A DNA stretch of 64,000 bases from Variovorax boronicumulans (GTDB lineage Bacteria > Pseudomonadota > Gammaproteobacteria > Burkholderiales > Burkholderiaceae_C): NCBI RefSeq assembly GCF_007677875.1, contig NZ_VEDO01000001.1, positions 62,001-126,000 of the forward strand. Direction: 5' to 3'. Positions 33,931-43,254 of this stretch are shown here, one piece after another. The notes under the pieces are model-generated. The model made no database searches. It was not told the DNA's origin and saw nothing but the letters and a program-made list of their open reading frames with translations. Position numbers and translations under genes: made by a program. Numbering within the stretch: the first letter of the stretch is position 1; every line of letters starts with the position of its first letter.

Positions 33931-36645
33931 ATGTCGGACCATCCTCCACAACGCCCGGGCTCGGGCGGGGGCCACATGCCGCCCATCGATTTCAAGGCCC
34001 TTGCCGCCGCGCTGCTCGCACGCGCGGAGCACCTGGTCCCCATGTGGCTGCCTGGTGGTGCACGCCGGAGCCATGAGTGGGTCTGCGGCTCACTGTCGGG
34101 CGGCAAGGGTGGCAGCTGCTCGGTCAACTTGGTAACCGGCGCCTGGGCCGATTTCTCTGCCGACGATCTCAAGGGCGGCGATCTCCTCAGCCTGTACGCC
34201 GCGGTCTACGAGCTCTCGATGGCGCAGGCGGCCCTGCAGGTGGCGCGCGAGGAGGGGCTGGAGTCCGTGGCGAACATTGTGTCGCGCGGGCCGGCTGACC
34301 GTCCGCCACCGCCGCCGCGGCCGCCAGCACCACCGCCTTCGTCCGGCCCGCCGCGCGAGCCCGAGGGCTGGCGGTCAATGATGCCCGTGCCGGACACGGC
34401 TCCGCGGCCGACGTTCCGCCACTTCCACCGCCAGGCCGAGGACATCCTGTTCACGTCGGAGTACCGGCTGGACGGGGCGCTGCTGGGCTACGTGGTCCGG
34501 TTCTGCGACAGCAAGGGCGGCAAAGAAGATCTGCCCTACACCTGGTGCCAGAGCGAGCGAGACGGCTCGGCCAAGTGGCATTGGCGGCAGTGGGATGCCC
34601 CGCGGCCGCTGTACATGCCTGGCGGTCGGTCGATCAAGGCGGTGCAGGGCGATGCGCTGCAGCCGCCCACCGTGGTGCTGGTGGAGGGCGAGCGCTGCGC
34701 CCGTATGCTGCAGGCGCTGCTCGATGCGGGCTCGCCCGGCGTGTACGTGGTGGTCAGCTGGCCGGGCGGCAGTAAGGCGTGGGGCAAGGCCCTGTGGGAC
34801 TGGGTCGCGGACTGCACCGTCATCTGCTGGCCCGACTGCGACAGCAAGCACGAGCGGCTGAGCAAGGCCGAGCGCGATGCCTGCGGCGACGACGAGGCGG
34901 CGCGGGCGGTGGCCGAGCAGGCCAAGCCCCTGCTTCCCGAGCACAAGCAGCCGGGCATGGCAGCCATGCTTGGCATCGGCGCGCTGCTCCGTGCGCACCA
35001 CGGCTGCACCGTGCAGCTGCTGCCGATCCCCAAGCCTGGCGAGGTGGCAGACGGCTGGGACTGCGCGGACGCCATCGAGGTCGACGCGTGGGATCTCGAG
35101 CGCGTGCTTGCATTCTTCGGCCGGGCCCAGCCACTGCCGGATCTGACGCCCGAGGGCGAGCCGCTTCCCGCGAATGCGCCCGCGCCGGCGTCCACAACTG
35201 CCTCAGCCGAAAAAAACGATAGCCCCGCTGACGCCGAGCAGGGTGGCGACGAGCGCATGCCCTGGTGGCTGCGCCCCTATTGGAACGCGCGCAAGGGCAT
35301 CTGGATGGCCTCGCGCAAGCTGGTCATTCAGGCGCTTCGCAACGACCCGCGGCTCGAGGGCATCTTGGGCCTCAACGAGTTGACGAACAACGTCGACGCG
35401 CGGCGCGCCTGGCCTTGGCCGCACGGCGACGCCGGGCCCGTGAAGGGCTCCACCGCGTTGATGCTGGGCCAGTACCTTTCCGACGCCTACGGGCTGCCGA
35501 GCATCTCCGTGGCGGCGCTCGAGGAGGCCATTACGACGGTGGCGCAGTCCAACCGCTTTCACCCGGTGCGCGAGTATCTGCAGGGCCTGCAGCACGACGG
35601 CAAGGAGCGCATGGATCGCTGGCTGATCCATGTGCTCGGCGAGACGCCCGCTACCCTGCCTCCGCAGATGGTCGAGTACCTGGGCCTGGTGGGCCGCTTC
35701 CTGCTGCTGGGCATGGTGCGCCGCGTGATGGAGCCTGGCTGCAAGTTCGACTACTGCGCCGTGCTCGAGGGCGGGGGCGGCCTGGGCAAGAGCACGTTCG
35801 TGAAGACGCTGGGCAGCAAGCCCTTCTTCTCCGACGCGCACTTCGACCTGACCCGGGGTAAGGAAGGGCAGGAGCAGGTGCAGGGCGTATGGGTCTACGA
35901 GCTCCAGGAATTGTCCAGTCTGGGCAAGGCCGAGCTCAACCTGATCAAGGCGTTTATCTCGAGCGAGGACGACCGCTACCGCCCGAGCTATGGCCGCACG
36001 GTGGAGAAGTTCCCCCGGCAGTGCGTGATGATCGGCACGACGAACGAGGATCGCTACCTGCGTGACCGCACGGGCAACCGGCGGTGGTGGCCGGTGCCGG
36101 TGCGCCACGTCATCAACAACCCTTGGCTGGAGCGCCATCGCGACCAGCTGCTGGCCGAGGCCTTCGCGGTATACCGGCAGGGTGTGCCCTACACGCCGAC
36201 CCGCGAGCAGGAGGCTCGGCTGTTCGTGCCCATGCAGGAGAGCCGGCTGGAGGAGACCGCGGTCGCCAGCGAACTGCTGCACGTGCTCACGCGCGATCCG
36301 ACGGCGGCCGGCAGCGGCCTCACGATCAACAACCTGACCGAGGCGGTCACCAACGCCCAGCTCTGCCATGCGCTGGGTGTCGATGCCGCCAAGAGCAGCG
36401 CGGCACTGGTCCGCGAGATCGGCTCGTGGATGAAGCACCAGGGCTGGAAGCAACAGAAGCGGACGCTCAACGGCGCACGCGTGCTGATGTACGTGCGTCC
36501 CCGTCGCTGGCCCCAGGAAGGCCCTGCCGGCGAGGTGGCGCACCCCGACGACTGGACGGGCGGGCTGGACAGCCTGCCGCCACCACAGCCTGCGCCCGAT
36601 GGGGGCCAGGCTTCTGCACAGGACGCCGACGATGCGCCGTTCTGA
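33931..36645 (+). CDS. Phage replication protein: primase/TOPRIM-like region fused to a VapE-type helicase
   Basis: A 904-residue protein. The N-terminal third has a primase-like region (SGGKGGSCSVNLVTGAWADF, then a TOPRIM-like VVLVEGERCARMLQALL and ICWPDCDSKH). After a Pro/Ala linker, residues about 445-820 form the virulence-associated-E/DUF5906 helicase with Walker A GGGGLGKST at about 613-621, an acidic block in VYELQELSSLGKAELN, and RTGNRRWWPV. This is the replicative initiator/helicase type of many siphovirus prophages. I chose ATG 33931 because it starts 7 bases after the previous stop. Confidence 0.88.
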   Translation: MSDHPPQRPGSGGGHMPPIDFKALAAALLARAEHLVPMWLPGGARRSHEWVCGSLSGGKGGSCSVNLVTGAWADFSADDLKGGDLLSLYAAVYELSMAQAALQVAREEGLESVANIVSRGPADRPPPPPRPPAPPPSSGPPREPEGWRSMMPVPDTAPRPTFRHFHRQAEDILFTSEYRLDGALLGYVVRFCDSKGGKEDLPYTWCQSERDGSAKWHWRQWDAPRPLYMPGGRSIKAVQGDALQPPTVVLVEGERCARMLQALLDAGSPGVYVVVSWPGGSKAWGKALWDWVADCTVICWPDCDSKHERLSKAERDACGDDEAARAVAEQAKPLLPEHKQPGMAAMLGIGALLRAHHGCTVQLLPIPKPGEVADGWDCADAIEVDAWDLERVLAFFGRAQPLPDLTPEGEPLPANAPAPASTTASAEKNDSPADAEQGGDERMPWWLRPYWNARKGIWMASRKLVIQALRNDPRLEGILGLNELTNNVDARRAWPWPHGDAGPVKGSTALMLGQYLSDAYGLPSISVAALEEAITTVAQSNRFHPVREYLQGLQHDGKERMDRWLIHVLGETPATLPPQMVEYLGLVGRFLLLGMVRRVMEPGCKFDYCAVLEGGGGLGKSTFVKTLGSKPFFSDAHFDLTRGKEGQEQVQGVWVYELQELSSLGKAELNLIKAFISSEDDRYRPSYGRTVEKFPRQCVMIGTTNEDRYLRDRTGNRRWWPVPVRHVINNPWLERHRDQLLAEAFAVYRQGVPYTPTREQEARLFVPMQESRLEETAVASELLHVLTRDPTAAGSGLTINNLTEAVTNAQLCHALGVDAAKSSAALVREIGSWMKHQGWKQQKRTLNGARVLMYVRPRRWPQEGPAGEVAHPDDWTGGLDSLPPPQPAPDGGQASAQDADDAPF

Positions 36646-37001
36646 CCTGACGGTCAGCGCGCAACAAACGCGCCGTGCCGCAAGCATTGCCAGACGCAAG
36701 ATTGGCAGCAATGCGCCCGAAGGGCCGAGGGGCGCCATGCGCCTCCGTTGCGGTGCGGTAGCGGGGAAGTCGACGCACGCGCCCATGACCTAGCCCACCT
36801 GTCCGACATGTCCGCGATGTCCGTGTGAATGCACGGAGCCGACGGGCAGCCCACTTCCCTGGCCATTCCGGGGTTGCAGCCGCTGCATTGTCTGAATCGT
36901 GGGCACGTCCAGTGCAGGCGTGTGCATGCGGCTAGGCGCCCGCGCGCGCTCGCTCGCGGGCACTCTCACTCTCGTATCTCTCTCTCAGGAAGAAGGTGGA
37001 C
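36646..37001. other. Gene-free spacer after the replication gene (candidate origin)
   Basis: 356 bases without a convincing gene. It holds three TGTCCG repeats at exact 9-bp spacing, a GC-rich alternating stretch near 36930-36960, and a pyrimidine tract (CTCACTCTCGTATCTCTCTC) just before the next gene. I infer a possible replication origin or regulatory leader. Confidence 0.4.
36800..36826 (+). repeat. Three 9-bp tandem repeats (TGTCCGnnn)
   Basis: TGTCCGACA, TGTCCGCGA and TGTCCGTGT starting at 36800, 36809 and 36818. The 9-bp phasing is iteron-like. The position directly after the primase-helicase gene fits an origin or primase recognition region. Confidence 0.55.
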
Positions 37002-37316
37002 ATGAAGGACAGCACACCAGATCGGCAAAACGTCGACCAGCAGCTGGCCGTGCTGCGGTCGCAGATGCCCGACGTCTACAAGTCAATCCAGGCCGAAGCT
37101 GCGGCCCGTGGGCGCGTGGTCTACGAATGGGTGCGGCGCGCCCTGCGTGGCGAGCCGGACCTGTTCTATGCGTTCGAACGCGGCTATGTGATGGGCACCC
37201 CATTCAGCGACCCTACGGTGATGGGCGAGATCGCGGCGTGCATGGTCGCCTTCGGCCGCTGCAGCGTGTGCATCTTCGCGCGGCCTGGTACGGAGGCTGC
37301 CCATGGCGCGGATTGA
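37002..37316 (+). CDS. Hypothetical phage protein
   Basis: A 104-residue protein with a strong AGGAAGAAGG site before ATG 37002 (MKDSTPDRQNVDQQLAVLRS). It has a helical body with GRVVYEWVRRALRGEPDLFY and three methionine-glycine turns. It overlaps the next gene by 14 bases. No family is recognised. Confidence 0.65.
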   Translation: MKDSTPDRQNVDQQLAVLRSQMPDVYKSIQAEAAARGRVVYEWVRRALRGEPDLFYAFERGYVMGTPFSDPTVMGEIAACMVAFGRCSVCIFARPGTEAAHGAD

Positions 37317-37698
37317 CTGGGTCGACCAGGGCCTCGAGAACTGGGCCATGTGGCGCACGCAGCGCGACGCGCGCAGCACTGGCTGGCCCACGCGCTCTGC
37401 CATCTTCGACATCCGCACGCGTGGTGGCTACCGCGAGGTGCGCATACCCATCATCGACCACGAGGCCGCGGTGATGGACCTGGCCGTGCAGGCGCTGCAG
37501 GCCGGCGACGAGCGGCTGCACCGCACCGTGGTGCTGGCCTACCTGGGCGACCCCGAGCGTGGCCGGCTCACTCGCATGGGCATCGCGCAGGCCGAGGGCA
37601 TTGCGTTGTCCACTGTCATGGTGCGACTGGAGCAGGCCGACAGGGCCATCGCCACGTGGCTGCGGCAGCGCGCGGAAGCGCGGCGCGCGCCGAAATAA
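37303..37698 (+). CDS. Candidate late transcription regulator (sigma-like / Q-like)
   Basis: A 131-residue protein. The C-terminal half (RTVVLAYLGDPERGRLTRMG, then AEGIALSTVMVRLEQADRAI) resembles the helix-turn-helix of sigma-70 region 4 and of several phage antitermination-type regulators. It lies immediately before the HNH/packaging genes, where lambdoid phages encode Q. Motif and position are the only support. Confidence 0.5.
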   Translation: MARIDWVDQGLENWAMWRTQRDARSTGWPTRSAIFDIRTRGGYREVRIPIIDHEAAVMDLAVQALQAGDERLHRTVVLAYLGDPERGRLTRMGIAQAEGIALSTVMVRLEQADRAIATWLRQRAEARRAPK

Positions 37699-37807
37699 TT
37701 TCTACAAGTTGGAGCAAATCCATACATTCCCTGCAAGCTGTGGCGAAGGTGTCTCCTGATGCTGCAGCTGCACCGCACACGGTTCTCGGCGTGCGCTTCT
37801 TCCTCCC

Positions 37808-38176
37808 ATGCCTTCCGCCGCACCCCGCCCCTGTACGCATCCAGGGTGCGGGGTGCTGGTGCGCGACGGCTCGGGCCGCTGCCCGGCGCATCCGCGCGAG
37901 GCCTGGACGAAGCGTGCCAACGCTCCGAAGCGGGTCACGGGTCGCAGGCTGCAGCGCATGCGCACGGATCTGATGCGACGTGACCCGCTGTGTGCCGAGT
38001 GCAGGAAGGTGGGTGTCGTGCGCCTGTGGACTCAGCGTGACCACATCGTGCCGCTGGCCGAGGGTGGCACGGACGATCCGTCGAACGAGCAGGGCCTGTG
38101 CGATGACCACCATCGAGAGAAGACGCTGGCTGAGGCGCTGCGTGCCCGGATGGGCTTGCCGAGGCCAGCGTGCTGA
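37808..38176 (+). CDS. HNH endonuclease
   Basis: A 122-residue nuclease. An N-terminal zinc-finger-like pair (CTHPGCGVLV, GRCPAHP) is followed by two cysteines (LCAECRK) and the HNH core RDHIVPLAEGGTDDPSNEQG with DDHHREKT. HNH proteins next to TerS/TerL in HK97-type phages stimulate terminase cleavage, so a packaging role is likely. The 109 bases before it hold no gene. Confidence 0.85.
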   Translation: MPSAAPRPCTHPGCGVLVRDGSGRCPAHPREAWTKRANAPKRVTGRRLQRMRTDLMRRDPLCAECRKVGVVRLWTQRDHIVPLAEGGTDDPSNEQGLCDDHHREKTLAEALRARMGLPRPAC

Positions 38177-38275
38177 AAGGCTGGGCACCGGGGGGAGGTC
38201 GAAAGTTCAGGCCGAACACCCGGAAACCGAACGTTTAGTCGGATTTTTGCGCGCGCGAGTTTTGGAGAATTTTTT

Positions 38276-39634
38276 TTGGACGTAGTGCTTCGCCCCATCC
38301 AGACGCTGCAGGCCTATGGCCGCAACAGCCGCACGCACAGCGACGCGCAGGTCGCGTCGCTGGCTGCCAGCCTGAAGGAGTACGGCTGGACGAACCCCGT
38401 GCTGGTCGACGGCGATGGCGTGATCGTTGCCGGCCATGGCCGCGTTCTGGCCGCGCGCAAGCTCGGCATGACCGAGGTGCCGACCATCAGCCTGGCCCAC
38501 CTGTCGCCCAAGCAGCGGCGCGCCTACGTTGTCGCCGACAACAAGCTGGGCCTGCAGTCCGGCTGGGACAAGGACATGCTCGCGGCCGAGCTCTCCGAGA
38601 TGCGCGAACTCGGCGTGGATCTCTCGCTCACCGGCTTCGACCTGAACGAGATCCTCGCGCTCATCGACGGCGGCGCAACCAAGGCTGGCAAGACGGACGA
38701 CGATGCGGTGCCCGAAGTGCCAAGCGTGCCGGTCACGCGGCCTGGCGACGTGTGGGTCATGGGCGGGCACCGGCTCATGTGCGGCGACAGCACCAGCGCT
38801 GAGAGCGTGGGCGTGCTCATGGCCGGCGGCCTGGCGGATCTCCTGCTGACCGACCCGCCGTACAACGTCGACTACACGGGCGGCACGAAGGCCGCGCTCA
38901 AGATCGAGAACGACAAGATGTCGGCGTCGAACTTCCGCGCCTTCCTCGCGGCCGCCTTCTCCGCGGCCGCAGGCGCGATGAAGCCGGGCGCCGCCTTCTA
39001 CATCTGGCACGCGGACTCCGAGGGCCTGAACTTCCGCGCAGCCTGCCTTGAGGTCGGCCTGCAGGTGCGCCAGTGCCTGGTCTGGAAAAAGCAGACCTTC
39101 GTGCTGGGCCGCCAGGACTACCAGTGGAAGCACGAGCCTTGCCTGTACGGCTGGAAGGATGGCGCGCGCCATCGCTGGTTCGGCGGGCGCAAGCAGACCA
39201 CCGTGGTGGAGCTTGCCACCGACAGCAAGTCGCCGTTCGTGCGCCGCGCCGACGGCCGCTGGGAGGTCACGGTCGGCGACCGCAGCTTCCTGGTGGACGG
39301 CGAGGCCACCGTCGAGGAGATCGGCTCGTCGGTGCTCGAGTTCGACAAGCCGGCCCGTAACGACGTCCACCCGACCATGAAGCCGGTCGCGCTGTTCGAA
39401 TCGCAGCTGGTCAACAACTCGCGCACCGGCGACGTCGTGCTGGACGACTTCGGCGGCAGCGGCACCACGCTGATCGCCGCCGAGAAGCATGGCCGCCTGG
39501 CGCGGCTCATGGAGTTGTCTCCGCACTACTGCGACGTCATCGTGCAGCGCTGGCAGGCCTACACGGGGGAGTCCGCGATGCTGGAAGCCACGCAACGCCG
39601 CTTCGTGGACGTTGCCCTGGAGCGAGCGGAGTAA
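38276..39634 (+). CDS. ParB-like domain fused to a DNA adenine/cytosine-N4 methyltransferase
   Basis: A 452-residue protein. Residues 1 to about 110 are a ParB/sulfiredoxin-type domain (YGRNSRTHSDAQVASLAASL, then IVAGHGRVLAARKLG). Residues about 150-450 are a beta-class amino-methyltransferase, with catalytic D193-PPY196 first and the SAM-binding FGGSGTT block at 392. The start is a TTG at 38276, with GGAG 8 bases upstream; no ATG gives the full N-domain. Likely roles are protecting phage DNA from restriction or marking it for packaging. The target site cannot be read from the sequence. Confidence 0.85.
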   Translation: MDVVLRPIQTLQAYGRNSRTHSDAQVASLAASLKEYGWTNPVLVDGDGVIVAGHGRVLAARKLGMTEVPTISLAHLSPKQRRAYVVADNKLGLQSGWDKDMLAAELSEMRELGVDLSLTGFDLNEILALIDGGATKAGKTDDDAVPEVPSVPVTRPGDVWVMGGHRLMCGDSTSAESVGVLMAGGLADLLLTDPPYNVDYTGGTKAALKIENDKMSASNFRAFLAAAFSAAAGAMKPGAAFYIWHADSEGLNFRAACLEVGLQVRQCLVWKKQTFVLGRQDYQWKHEPCLYGWKDGARHRWFGGRKQTTVVELATDSKSPFVRRADGRWEVTVGDRSFLVDGEATVEEIGSSVLEFDKPARNDVHPTMKPVALFESQLVNNSRTGDVVLDDFGGSGTTLIAAEKHGRLARLMELSPHYCDVIVQRWQAYTGESAMLEATQRRFVDVALERAE

Positions 39635-39637
39635 GCC

Positions 39638-40189
39638 ATGGGACTGCGCGGGCCTAAGCCACTGCCGAATGTCGTCAAGCTGATGAACGGCAATCCCGGC
39701 AAGCGCCCGCTCAACCTGTCCGACGGCGTCAATCCCGCTATCCAGATCCCGTCGCCGCCCAAGTGGCTGGGCACGCATGCGATCAAGGAGTGGCGCCGCA
39801 TCGGCGCCGAACTGTCCGAGCTCGGCCTCATTGCCGAGATCGACAAGGCTTCGCTCGCCACCTACTGCCAGACCTGGGGCGACCTGTGCGAGTTGGAGAT
39901 GGCCTTCGCCGCTCACAAGAAGATGGCCCGTGACCGCGCGCCTGGCAATGACCTGGCGATCATGGCGGCGTACCACTACAAGACGCCGACGGGCCTGGAA
40001 CGCGGCCGCCAGATCTACCGTGACATCGTCGCGCTGCGCGCCGAGCTTGACCGCTACGTGCGCAACTTCGGCCTGAATCCCGCTGCGCGGGCTCGCGTCC
40101 AAGCGTCGAGCCACATCCAGCCCGATCTGCCGGGCGTCGAGTCCAAGGAAGACGTGGTCCGCCAGGGCTTCGCGCGCTTCGCATCATGA
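39638..40189 (+). CDS. Terminase small subunit (P27 family)
   Basis: A 183-residue DNA-recognition subunit of the packaging motor. The N-terminus (MGLRGPKPLPNVVKLMNGNP) and the helical core with AAYHYKTPTGLERGRQIYRD match the P27-type small terminases. It overlaps the large subunit start by 4 bases (ATGA), a typical arrangement. Confidence 0.85.
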   Translation: MGLRGPKPLPNVVKLMNGNPGKRPLNLSDGVNPAIQIPSPPKWLGTHAIKEWRRIGAELSELGLIAEIDKASLATYCQTWGDLCELEMAFAAHKKMARDRAPGNDLAIMAAYHYKTPTGLERGRQIYRDIVALRAELDRYVRNFGLNPAARARVQASSHIQPDLPGVESKEDVVRQGFARFAS

Positions 40190-41871
40190 CCGTCGCCGTG
40201 CAAGCCCTGCCTCGCTACGTCGCCGAGGCGAATGCCTATGCGCGCGGCGTGGCCGACGGGTCCATCGTCGCCTGCAAGTGGACGGTCCTGGCCTGCCGCC
40301 GCCACCTGCGCGATCTCGAGGCCTCGCTCGACGAGGCCTATGCCTACGAGTACTCGCACGCGCTCGCGGCCCGTGTCTGCGAATTCGTGGAGTTGCTGCC
40401 GCACATCAAGGGCGAGTGGGCGCGCGCTGGCCGCCTGCTGCAGCTGGAGCCGTGGCAGTGCTTCATCCTGTGCAGCGCGTTCGGCTGGGTGCGGCGCAAG
40501 GACGGCCGCCGGCGCTTCCGCGACGTCTACGTCGAGGTGCCCCGCAAGAACGCCAAGAGCACGCTTTCCAGCGGCGTGGCGCTGTACATGCTGTGCGCCG
40601 ATGGCGAGGCCGGCGCCGAGGTGTTCAGTGCGGCCACGTCGCGCGAGCAGGCGCGGATCGTGTTCGACGACGCGAAGCAAATGGCCGCGCGCTCGCCCGG
40701 CCTCAGTTCGGATCTCGGCCTGGCCATCCTGCAGCACAGTCTTGTCGTGCGGCACACCGCCAGCCGCTTCGCGCCGCTGGTGGCGAAGGGCGGATCTCTC
40801 GAGGGCTTGAACCCGCATTTCAGCGTGGTCGACGAACTGCACGCCCACAACAGCCGCGACGTCTACGACGTGCTCGACGTCGGCCGCGGCGCGCGCTCGC
40901 AGCCGCTACTGTGGTGCATCACGACGGCCGGCAGCAACCGGGCCGGCATCTGCTACGAGCGCCGCCAGCATCTGACCGAGGTGCTGCAGGGCGTCACCGA
41001 TGACCCGACCACGTTCGGCATCATCTACACCATCGACGCCGACGACGTCTGGCACGATCCCCGCAGCTGGTACAAGGCCAACCCGAACCTCGGCATCAGC
41101 GTCAGCCTGGACGACATGGAGGCCTCCTGCCGCAAGGCCCAGGCCACCGCCAGCGCGGTGAACAACTTCCTCACGAAGCGCCTGGACGTGTGGGTCAACG
41201 CCGCCACGGCCTGGATGGACATGGTGGCCTGGGATCGCTGCGCCGACACCTCTCTGACGCCCGACCGCGTTGCGCACCTGCCCTGCGTGATCAGCCTCGA
41301 CCTGGCCAGTAAGGTCGACGTGGCCGCGGCCGTGCGGATCTTCTACGACGCCGAGGCCGACCGCTACTTCCTCATCCCGACCTTCTGGCTGCCCGAGCGT
41401 CAAGTGGAGATCGGCTCCAACAGCCAGTACGACGGGTGGCGCCGAGCGGGGCACCTGAAGGTGACCGATGGCGAGGTCACCGACTACGACCAGATCGAGG
41501 ATGCCCTGCGTGCAGACATCTGCACTTTCCAGGTTCAGGAGATCCCGTACGACCCATGGCAGGCCACGCAGCTTGCCAGCCACATGCTTGCCGAGGGCGC
41601 ACCCATGGTCGAGTACCGGCAGACGGTGCAGAACATGAGCGAGCCCATGAAGATGCTGGAGGCGCTGGTGCTCAAGCCAGGCAAGCTGGTGCACGACGGC
41701 AATCCGGTGATGACCTGGATGATCAGCAACGTTGTCTGTCACCGCGACGCGAAGGACAACGTCTACCCGCGCAAAGAGCGCGACCAGAACAAGATCGACG
41801 GTGCTGTCGCCGCCATCATGGCCCTGGGTCGCATGCGCCAACAGACCGAAGCCGCGCCCGGCATCTACTGA
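40186..41871 (+). CDS. Terminase large subunit
   Basis: A 561-residue packaging ATPase and nuclease of the Terminase_1 family. The Walker A-like segment VPRKNAKST is at about 118-126, and the Walker B-like FSVVDELHAH is near 213. The C-terminal nuclease domain has VISLDLASKVDVAAAV (first acidic site) and a late acidic/basic block (CHRDAKDNVYPRKE). It drives DNA into proheads and cuts concatemers. It is followed without a gap by the portal gene. Confidence 0.92.
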   Translation: MTVAVQALPRYVAEANAYARGVADGSIVACKWTVLACRRHLRDLEASLDEAYAYEYSHALAARVCEFVELLPHIKGEWARAGRLLQLEPWQCFILCSAFGWVRRKDGRRRFRDVYVEVPRKNAKSTLSSGVALYMLCADGEAGAEVFSAATSREQARIVFDDAKQMAARSPGLSSDLGLAILQHSLVVRHTASRFAPLVAKGGSLEGLNPHFSVVDELHAHNSRDVYDVLDVGRGARSQPLLWCITTAGSNRAGICYERRQHLTEVLQGVTDDPTTFGIIYTIDADDVWHDPRSWYKANPNLGISVSLDDMEASCRKAQATASAVNNFLTKRLDVWVNAATAWMDMVAWDRCADTSLTPDRVAHLPCVISLDLASKVDVAAAVRIFYDAEADRYFLIPTFWLPERQVEIGSNSQYDGWRRAGHLKVTDGEVTDYDQIEDALRADICTFQVQEIPYDPWQATQLASHMLAEGAPMVEYRQTVQNMSEPMKMLEALVLKPGKLVHDGNPVMTWMISNVVCHRDAKDNVYPRKERDQNKIDGAVAAIMALGRMRQQTEAAPGIY

Positions 41872-43254
41872 ATGCAAGACACCCTCATCGACCTCACGGC
41901 CGGCCCGCACAAGAGCAGCCGCGTGCTGGGCGCCTGGCTGGCCAGCCAACCCGGTGCGGCCGTGCGAGCCGGCATCGTCGCCGCTGATGTGGCGCCGGTG
42001 CCCGCCAGCGAGATCACGCGCGGCACCGAGATGTACGACATGCTGACCGGCGCCATGGGCGGCGGCACCGGCGTGCCCGTCACCGAGCGCACCGCCATGG
42101 CCATCAGCGCGGTCTACGCGTGCGTGGGGCTGCTCGGCGGCGCCGTCGCCGCGCTGCCGTTCCACATCTACAAGCGCCAGAAGGACGCGCGCGAGCGCAT
42201 CGACTCCGACCTGTGGTGGCTGTTCAACGAAGAGCCCTGGCCCACCTGGACGGCCGCCAGCGCCTGGTCCTGGGCCACGCAGTCCATCGGCCTGCGCGGG
42301 GACGGCTTCTGGCGTATCCACCGCGTCACGCCCTACACCAACGCCATCCAGGGCTTCGAGCCGCTGCACCCAGGTGCCGTGTTCGTCGAACGCGTCGACG
42401 GCCGCAACGTCTACACCTACACCGACATCGACGGCCGTCTGTTCACCGTCGATCAGGCCGACATGTTGCACTTCCCCGGCATCGGCTTCGACGGCCTGCG
42501 CAGCATCACGCCGCTGCGGGCCGCCCTGCGCAATGGCGCTGGCATCGCCCTGGCGGCGGACGAGTACGCCGGCGCGTTCTTCCGCAACGGCGCGCGGCCC
42601 GACGTCGCGCTCATCACGCAGAAGAGCCTCGACGCCACCCAGGCCCAGCAGGTGCGAGAGTCCTGGGCCGACAAGCATCGCGGCGTCACCAACGCCAGCA
42701 ACGTCGCCATCCTGCACGGCGGCTGGGACATCAAGCAGCTGACCATGTCCGCCGAGGATGCCCAGCTGGTGGCCACGCGGCAGTACCAGGTGGCTGACAT
42801 CGCCCGCACCTTCGGCGTGCCTTCGCACATGATCGGCCACACCGAGAAGTCGACCAGCTGGGGCAGTGGGGTGGAACAGATGTCCATCGGCTTCGTGCGC
42901 TACACCCTGCAGCGCTACCTCGATGCAATGCGGCAAGAGATCAACCGCAAGGTCTGGCCCCGCAGCCGCCAGTACTACGCAGAGCACGACACCGAGGCCC
43001 TGCTCGAGGGCGATGCCAAGGCCCAGGCCGAGTACTACAGCAAGGCCCTGGGCGGCCCTGGTGCCCAGGGCTGGATGCGCATCAACGAGGTGCGCGCCCT
43101 CAAGAACCTGCCGCCCGTGGCCGGCGGCGACAAGCTGGTCATGGCCGGCAGTGCGGCGCCTGCTGCAAAGCCCAACGAGCCCCCCGCCGACAAGCCCGAG
43201 GGCGACGACCCCGCCGCCGATCCCGACACCTCTGGAGCAGACGATGCACCCTAA
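41872..43254 (+). CDS. Portal protein (HK97 family)
   Basis: A 460-residue dodecameric portal at the packaging vertex. Characteristic blocks are AISAVYACVGLLGGAVAALP near 75-95, the LWWLFNEEPWPTWTA segment and AFGVPSHMIGHTEKSTS-like FGVPSHMIG near 310. The C-terminus is a Pro/Asp-rich tail. It overlaps the protease gene by 11 bases. Confidence 0.92.
   Translation: MQDTLIDLTAGPHKSSRVLGAWLASQPGAAVRAGIVAADVAPVPASEITRGTEMYDMLTGAMGGGTGVPVTERTAMAISAVYACVGLLGGAVAALPFHIYKRQKDARERIDSDLWWLFNEEPWPTWTAASAWSWATQSIGLRGDGFWRIHRVTPYTNAIQGFEPLHPGAVFVERVDGRNVYTYTDIDGRLFTVDQADMLHFPGIGFDGLRSITPLRAALRNGAGIALAADEYAGAFFRNGARPDVALITQKSLDATQAQQVRESWADKHRGVTNASNVAILHGGWDIKQLTMSAEDAQLVATRQYQVADIARTFGVPSHMIGHTEKSTSWGSGVEQMSIGFVRYTLQRYLDAMRQEINRKVWPRSRQYYAEHDTEALLEGDAKAQAEYYSKALGGPGAQGWMRINEVRALKNLPPVAGGDKLVMAGSAAPAAKPNEPPADKPEGDDPAADPDTSGADDAP

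Noticed and set aside
36599-36793. A 64-codon plus-strand frame overlapping the end of the replication gene
   Set aside because: Arg/Ala-rich composition and no ribosome binding site. It is treated as part of the gene-free spacer.
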